Shown here piece by piece: positions 30,398-33,473 of a stretch of DNA of 33,473 nt. Position numbers and translations under genes: made by a program. The DNA comes from Streptosporangiales bacterium (GTDB lineage Bacteria > Actinomycetota > Actinomycetes > Streptosporangiales > WHST01). How positions within the stretch are numbered: position 1 is the first letter of the stretch; the number at the start of each line of letters is the position of its first letter. The stretch is taken from positions 1-33,473 of the forward strand of contig WHTA01000062.1 in the NCBI GenBank assembly GCA_009379825.1. Reading direction: 5' to 3'. The notes below the pieces were generated by a model. That model was not told the DNA's origin and did no database searches. It worked only from the letters and a program-made list of their open reading frames with translations.

Positions 30398-31483
30398 TCA
30401 GAGGAGCGCGGGGACCTCGTCGACGCTGTCGACCAGGTGGATGCGGTCGGCCATGCCGCGCCCGGACGCGAGCGCGCGGAGCAGTGGCCAGGCCGGCAGC
30501 CGCTCGGTCCAGTGCTCCCGGTCGACGAGGACGATCGGCGCGGCGTCGCCCGGCGCGTAGTAGCTCGGCGTCGCGGCTTGGAAGATCTCCTGTACGGTGC
30601 CCGCGGCGCCCGGCAGCACGACGACGCCCGCGTTGCTCCTGGCCAGCAGCCCGTCCTCGCGGATCGAGTTGGCGAAGTACTTGGCGATGTGGCTGGCGAA
30701 CACGTTCGGCGGTTCGTGGCCGTAGAAGAACGTGGGCACGCCGACGGTGACGCCGGCCCGCTGCGGCGCCAGCGTCTGCCGGATGTCGAACCCGGCGTCC
30801 GCCCACGACCCGACGTCGTCGGCGAAGCCGGGCACCCGGCCGAGCCTGGCCAGGCCCTCGTCGAGCGCGGCGTCGTCGGACGGGGCGAGGTACGCGCCGA
30901 GGTTCGCCGCCTCCATCGCGCCCGGGCCGCCGCCGGTGGCGACCACGAGCCCGTCCCTGGCGAGCGTGCGGCCGAGGTGCGCTGCCGCGGCGTACTCGGC
31001 GGTACCACGCGCGAGCTTGTGCCCGCCCATCACGCCGACGACGCGCCTGTCGTGGAGCAGCTCGGTGAGCGCGTCGCTCATCGCGTCGTCGTGGATCGCT
31101 CTGAGCAGGGTGTGGAAGACGTCGTGCTGTGCCTCCGCCCGCTGGTACCACTCGTACATGAGGGCGTCCGGCGTGCCGGCGTAGCCCTTCTCCGTCAGGC
31201 CCGCGTAGAGCTCGTCCGCGGTGTAGAGCGTGGGCCGGTACGGGTCGAACGGCACGCCGGGCACCGAGGGGAAGACCAGCCCGCCGGTCTCGTGGACGTG
31301 CAGCAGTGCGGCCGAGTCCATCGGGCAGCCGAGGAACACCATGCCGTCGGTGTCGAGGGAGAGCAGTGTGCCGGTGTGGTCGCGCAAGTCGATGGCCTGC
31401 ACGCGTACCCCGTGCAGGCTGTCGCGGCGCAGCGCGACCAGGTTCTCGAACTCGGCGAGCGTCTCGATCTCGATGATGGCCAT
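30398..31483 (-). CDS. LOG family protein with N-terminal extension
   Basis: 361 residues. LOG (lonely guy) proteins are Rossmann-fold enzymes that release cytokinin-type bases from nucleotides; many bacterial members are nucleotide hydrolases of unclear role. The C-terminal about 220 residues carry VVGVMGGHKLARGTAEY, LVVATGGGPGAMEAANLGAY and NAGVVVLPGAAGTVQEIFQ. The last corresponds to the PGGxGTxxE motif with PGAAGT in place of PGGxGT, which I believe is normal in this longer subfamily. Residues 1-140 form an extra domain of unknown role (LGCPMDSAALLHVHETGGLV). It is the last gene of an apparent operon after the methyltransferase (34 nt). Confidence 0.88.
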   Translation of the reverse strand: MAIIEIETLAEFENLVALRRDSLHGVRVQAIDLRDHTGTLLSLDTDGMVFLGCPMDSAALLHVHETGGLVFPSVPGVPFDPYRPTLYTADELYAGLTEKGYAGTPDALMYEWYQRAEAQHDVFHTLLRAIHDDAMSDALTELLHDRRVVGVMGGHKLARGTAEYAAAAHLGRTLARDGLVVATGGGPGAMEAANLGAYLAPSDDAALDEGLARLGRVPGFADDVGSWADAGFDIRQTLAPQRAGVTVGVPTFFYGHEPPNVFASHIAKYFANSIREDGLLARSNAGVVVLPGAAGTVQEIFQAATPSYYAPGDAAPIVLVDREHWTERLPAWPLLRALASGRGMADRIHLVDSVDEVPALL

Positions 31484-31517
31484 CCGAGCACGATAGGGCC
31501 CGCGGTGCGTGGCGGGG

Positions 31518-32126
31518 CTAGGCGGGCGAGTCGGCCAGCTTGACGACGATCTGCATGCCCTTCCCGACATGCAGCAGCTGTCGGTCGGTGCCGGGCTCCT
31601 GGTCGAGCAGCGCGACGAACGGTGCGAGCTCGTCGGCGGGCGAGGTCGCGTTGTCCAGCACGACGAGCCCGCCTGGCCGCACCACGCGCAACGGGTGCGG
31701 CCACCAGCCGGTGTACTCGGTGCGCTCGGCGTCCAGGAACAGCACGTCGACCGTTGCGGACGGCACGGTGCGCAGGTGCTCGCCCGCGTCGGCACACACC
31801 AGGCGGGCGTGCTCGGCGAGCCCGCAGGCGCGCAGATGTCCTGCCGCCTGCTCCTGGGCGGCTGCGTCGACGTCGACGGACGTCACGGCACCGCAGGTCC
31901 TGGTCATGGCGTCCGCCCACCACAGTGTCGAGTAGCCGTTGGAGGTGCCGATCTCGAGCACGTCGGTGGCGTTCGCCGTGAGCGCGATCGCCCAGAGCAG
32001 GTGCGCGGACTCCGGTTCCAGGTTGCGTTGTTTGCGTAACCGGTCCGGCTCGCCGGCGTCGTACGCGGCGCCGGCTGCGTGCGGGTCGGTGAGGTAGTCG
32101 CGCAGCGACTGCTCGGCCTCCGTCAT
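31518..32126 (-). CDS. O-methyltransferase family protein (SAM-dependent)
   Basis: 202 residues. Class I Rossmann methyltransferase of the COMT-like (methyltransferase_3/24) group. Motif I is VLEIGTSNGYSTLWWADA, motif II VTSVDVD, motif III DVLFLDAERTEY and the post-motif PGGLVVLDN. The Asp and Asn residues of the catecholate-metal site are plausibly present. The substrate is unknown. ATG 32126 lies 5 nt after the stop of the muramidase-like gene, and the LOG gene follows by 34 nt, so co-transcription is likely. Confidence 0.9.
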   Translation of the reverse strand: MTEAEQSLRDYLTDPHAAGAAYDAGEPDRLRKQRNLEPESAHLLWAIALTANATDVLEIGTSNGYSTLWWADAMTRTCGAVTSVDVDAAAQEQAAGHLRACGLAEHARLVCADAGEHLRTVPSATVDVLFLDAERTEYTGWWPHPLRVVRPGGLVVLDNATSPADELAPFVALLDQEPGTDRQLLHVGKGMQIVVKLADSPA

Positions 32127-32131
32127 GGTGC

Positions 32132-33415
32132 TCAACGGTAGAGCAGGTACGGTGCGCGCTGCTCCTCGAACTTCGTCAGGTCGGCCTGCCAGCTGGCGAC
32201 GATCTCGGCGACGGTGGCGCCGGCGTCGACCATCTTCCGCAGGCGTGGTGAGCCGGAGAGCTTGTCGATCCAGTACGGGCGGTCCGGGTCGTAGTCGTCG
32301 TAGCGCCAGGCGAACTCGTCGCGTTTGCTTGCCTCGACGAGCATGGCGACGGCGGCCGTGATGCCGTCGTACGCGTGCGGGTCGGTGACGTGCACCTGCA
32401 CGCCGGCGCACAGCTCGCCCTCGTGCTTGCTGAACGAGGGCGTGAAGTACGCCTCGCGGAACCGCACGCCCGGCAGCTCGTGCGTGTTCAGCCGGTCCGC
32501 CCAGCGATAGTCCAGCCACGGTGCGCCGATCCACTCGAACGGGCGGGTGCTGCCGCGGCCCTCGGAGAGGTTGGTGCCCTCGAAGTAACAGGTGCCGATG
32601 TACGTCGTCGCCGAGTCGGTGGTCGGGATGTTGGGGGAGGGCGGCACCCACGGCACGTCGATGTCGCCGGCCAGCTGGTGCCGCCGCCAGCCGGCCACCT
32701 CGACCACGGACAGCGCGTCGCCGAGGCGCGCGCCGGCGTCGTCGGGGAGGAGCTCCCCGTCGTAGAACCTCGCCAGCTCACCGACGGTCATGCCGTGCCG
32801 CTGCACGATCTCCTTCAGCCCGACGCCTGAGGTGTAGCCGGCTGTCATCATCGGGCCGCCTGCGGCACCGCCGATGGGGTTCGGCCGGTCGAGCACGACG
32901 AACCGCAGCCCCTCGGTGGCGGCGGCGTGCATGGCGTTGTAGAGCGTCCAGATGTACGTGTAGAAGCGCGCGCCGATGTCCTGGATGTCGAACACGACGG
33001 TCTCGACGTCCGCCTTGCGGTAGAGCTCGGCGAACTTCGCCGGGTCCGCACCGTACGCGTCGTAGACGGTCAGCCCGGTGCGTGGGTCGGTGGTCGTGCC
33101 CTCCGAGCCGCCGGCTTGCGCGCTGCCGCGGAAGCCGTGCTCGGGACCGAAGACGCCGCCGATGGTCAACTCGCCGCCGGCGTGCAGGGCGTCCACGAGG
33201 TGCCCGTAGTCGCGCAGCACACCGGTCGGGTTGCTGACGATGCCCAGCCGCTGGCCGCGCAGCATCGACCAGCTGCTCGCCGCCGCGACCTCGGCGCCGG
33301 TGCGTACCCGGGCGCGTGGCTCGGCGTGTGCGGTGCCCGCCGTGCCGAGCGCGGCACCGGAAGCCGCGGCGCCGGCGAGGAACGCCCGCCGGCCGAAGCC
33401 CGCCAGGCTCACCAC
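32132..33415 (-). CDS. namZ: NamZ-like exo-beta-N-acetylmuramidase (DUF1343), Tat-exported
   Basis: About 428 residues. Bacillus NamZ (YbbC) removes N-acetylmuramic acid from peptidoglycan fragments (GH171). The N-terminus has a Tat signal, FGRRAFLAGAAASG, with cleavage near TAHAEP. The DUF1343 domain shows LGIVSNPTGVLRDYGHLVD, GVFGPEHGFRG, VFDIQDIGARFYTYIWTLY, VVLDRPNPIGGAAGGPM, VPPSPNIPTTDSATTYIGT and EGTNLSEGRGSTRPFEWIG, all characteristic. GTG 33415 or 33412 are likely starts; the frame is open to 33448 but that part runs into the edge duplication. It heads the operon with the methyltransferase and LOG genes. Confidence 0.9.
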   Translation of the reverse strand: MVSLAGFGRRAFLAGAAASGAALGTAGTAHAEPRARVRTGAEVAAASSWSMLRGQRLGIVSNPTGVLRDYGHLVDALHAGGELTIGGVFGPEHGFRGSAQAGGSEGTTTDPRTGLTVYDAYGADPAKFAELYRKADVETVVFDIQDIGARFYTYIWTLYNAMHAAATEGLRFVVLDRPNPIGGAAGGPMMTAGYTSGVGLKEIVQRHGMTVGELARFYDGELLPDDAGARLGDALSVVEVAGWRRHQLAGDIDVPWVPPSPNIPTTDSATTYIGTCYFEGTNLSEGRGSTRPFEWIGAPWLDYRWADRLNTHELPGVRFREAYFTPSFSKHEGELCAGVQVHVTDPHAYDGITAAVAMLVEASKRDEFAWRYDDYDPDRPYWIDKLSGSPRLRKMVDAGATVAEIVASWQADLTKFEEQRAPYLLYR

Positions 33416-33473
33416 GTCAGACCGTGCCCGCCGTGCCGAGCGCGGCACCGGAAGCCGCGGCGCCGGCGAGGAA
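33333..33473. repeat. Two 50-bp direct repeats, the second ending at the window edge
   Basis: Bases 33333-33382 (inside the signal-peptide coding part of the muramidase-like gene) are repeated exactly at 33424-33473, the last 50 bases. The offset is 91 bp, not a multiple of 3. A copy that ends exactly at the sequence edge is typical of an assembly that stopped at, or looped on, a repeat. Confidence 0.9.

Noticed and set aside
1-33473. tRNA, rRNA, insertion sequences or prophage genes
   Set aside because: No cloverleaf, rRNA stretch, transposase motif or phage structural gene was recognised; XerC has the normal housekeeping context.

Overview
The window is high-GC actinobacterial chromosome. 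It carries the conserved block yraN - comM - dprA - xerC - whiG, then an M23 peptidase, rpsB - tsf, pyrH - frr - cdsA and rlmN. This order resembles the whiG/rpsB neighbourhood of Streptomyces and relatives. A WhiG-type sigma factor suggests a differentiating (filamentous or sporulating) actinomycete, but genus and order cannot be fixed from the sequence. Both edges of the window are repetitive: a 35/36-bp tandem array on the left and a 50-bp direct repeat ending exactly at the last base on the right. This may therefore be a whole assembly contig broken at repeats.

Region by region. 1-727: tandem array that decays rightward. 752-5540: tight, overlapping operon of yraN, comM, dprA, xerC and whiG (DNA uptake and processing, recombination, developmental sigma factor). 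5541-7210: a roughly 47-bp minisatellite and a heavily decayed NTPase gene on the minus strand. 7457-8623: lipoprotein L,D-transpeptidase. 8819-10401: ECF42-type sigma factor with its DGPF/YCII partner, preceded by a plausible autoregulatory promoter. 10543-13377: divergent locus with a GAP-family membrane protein and small membrane protein on one side and a NarL-type two-component pair on the other. The GAP gene and the response regulator both carry frameshifts.

13660-15089: M23-family envelope protein with a repetitive linker and a tiny coupled gene, preceded by a perfect sigma28/WhiG-type -10 element. 15110-15580: a third, degenerate repeat block. 15778-17714: rpsB (with a repetitive acidic C-terminal tail) and tsf, ended by a strong hairpin. 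17822-19256: metal sensor (ArsR/SmtB) and CDF metal exporter, probably read from a leaderless promoter overlapping the operator. 19354-23033: VKOR, pyrH, frr, cdsA and a histidine phosphatase.

23041-26326 (minus): SUFU-like protein with a long acidic tail, a small broken reading frame and an alkaline-phosphatase-superfamily hydrolase. 26418-28389: rlmN and a CDP-alcohol phosphatidyltransferase. 28397-30286: small hypotheticals (one apparently starting at ATC), a membrane protein and DoxX. 30398-33415 (minus): NamZ-like muramidase, O-methyltransferase and LOG-family protein, probably one operon.

Two themes stand out. First, degenerate minisatellites flank or interrupt the conserved block in three places. 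Second, several genes have a -10-like box placed so that transcription would begin at or next to a start codon, which suggests leaderless or mini-ORF-coupled expression. About 19 kb of conserved coding sequence has no frame error, whereas the accessory loci hold nearly all frameshifts. That favours real decay over sequencing error, although error is not excluded.
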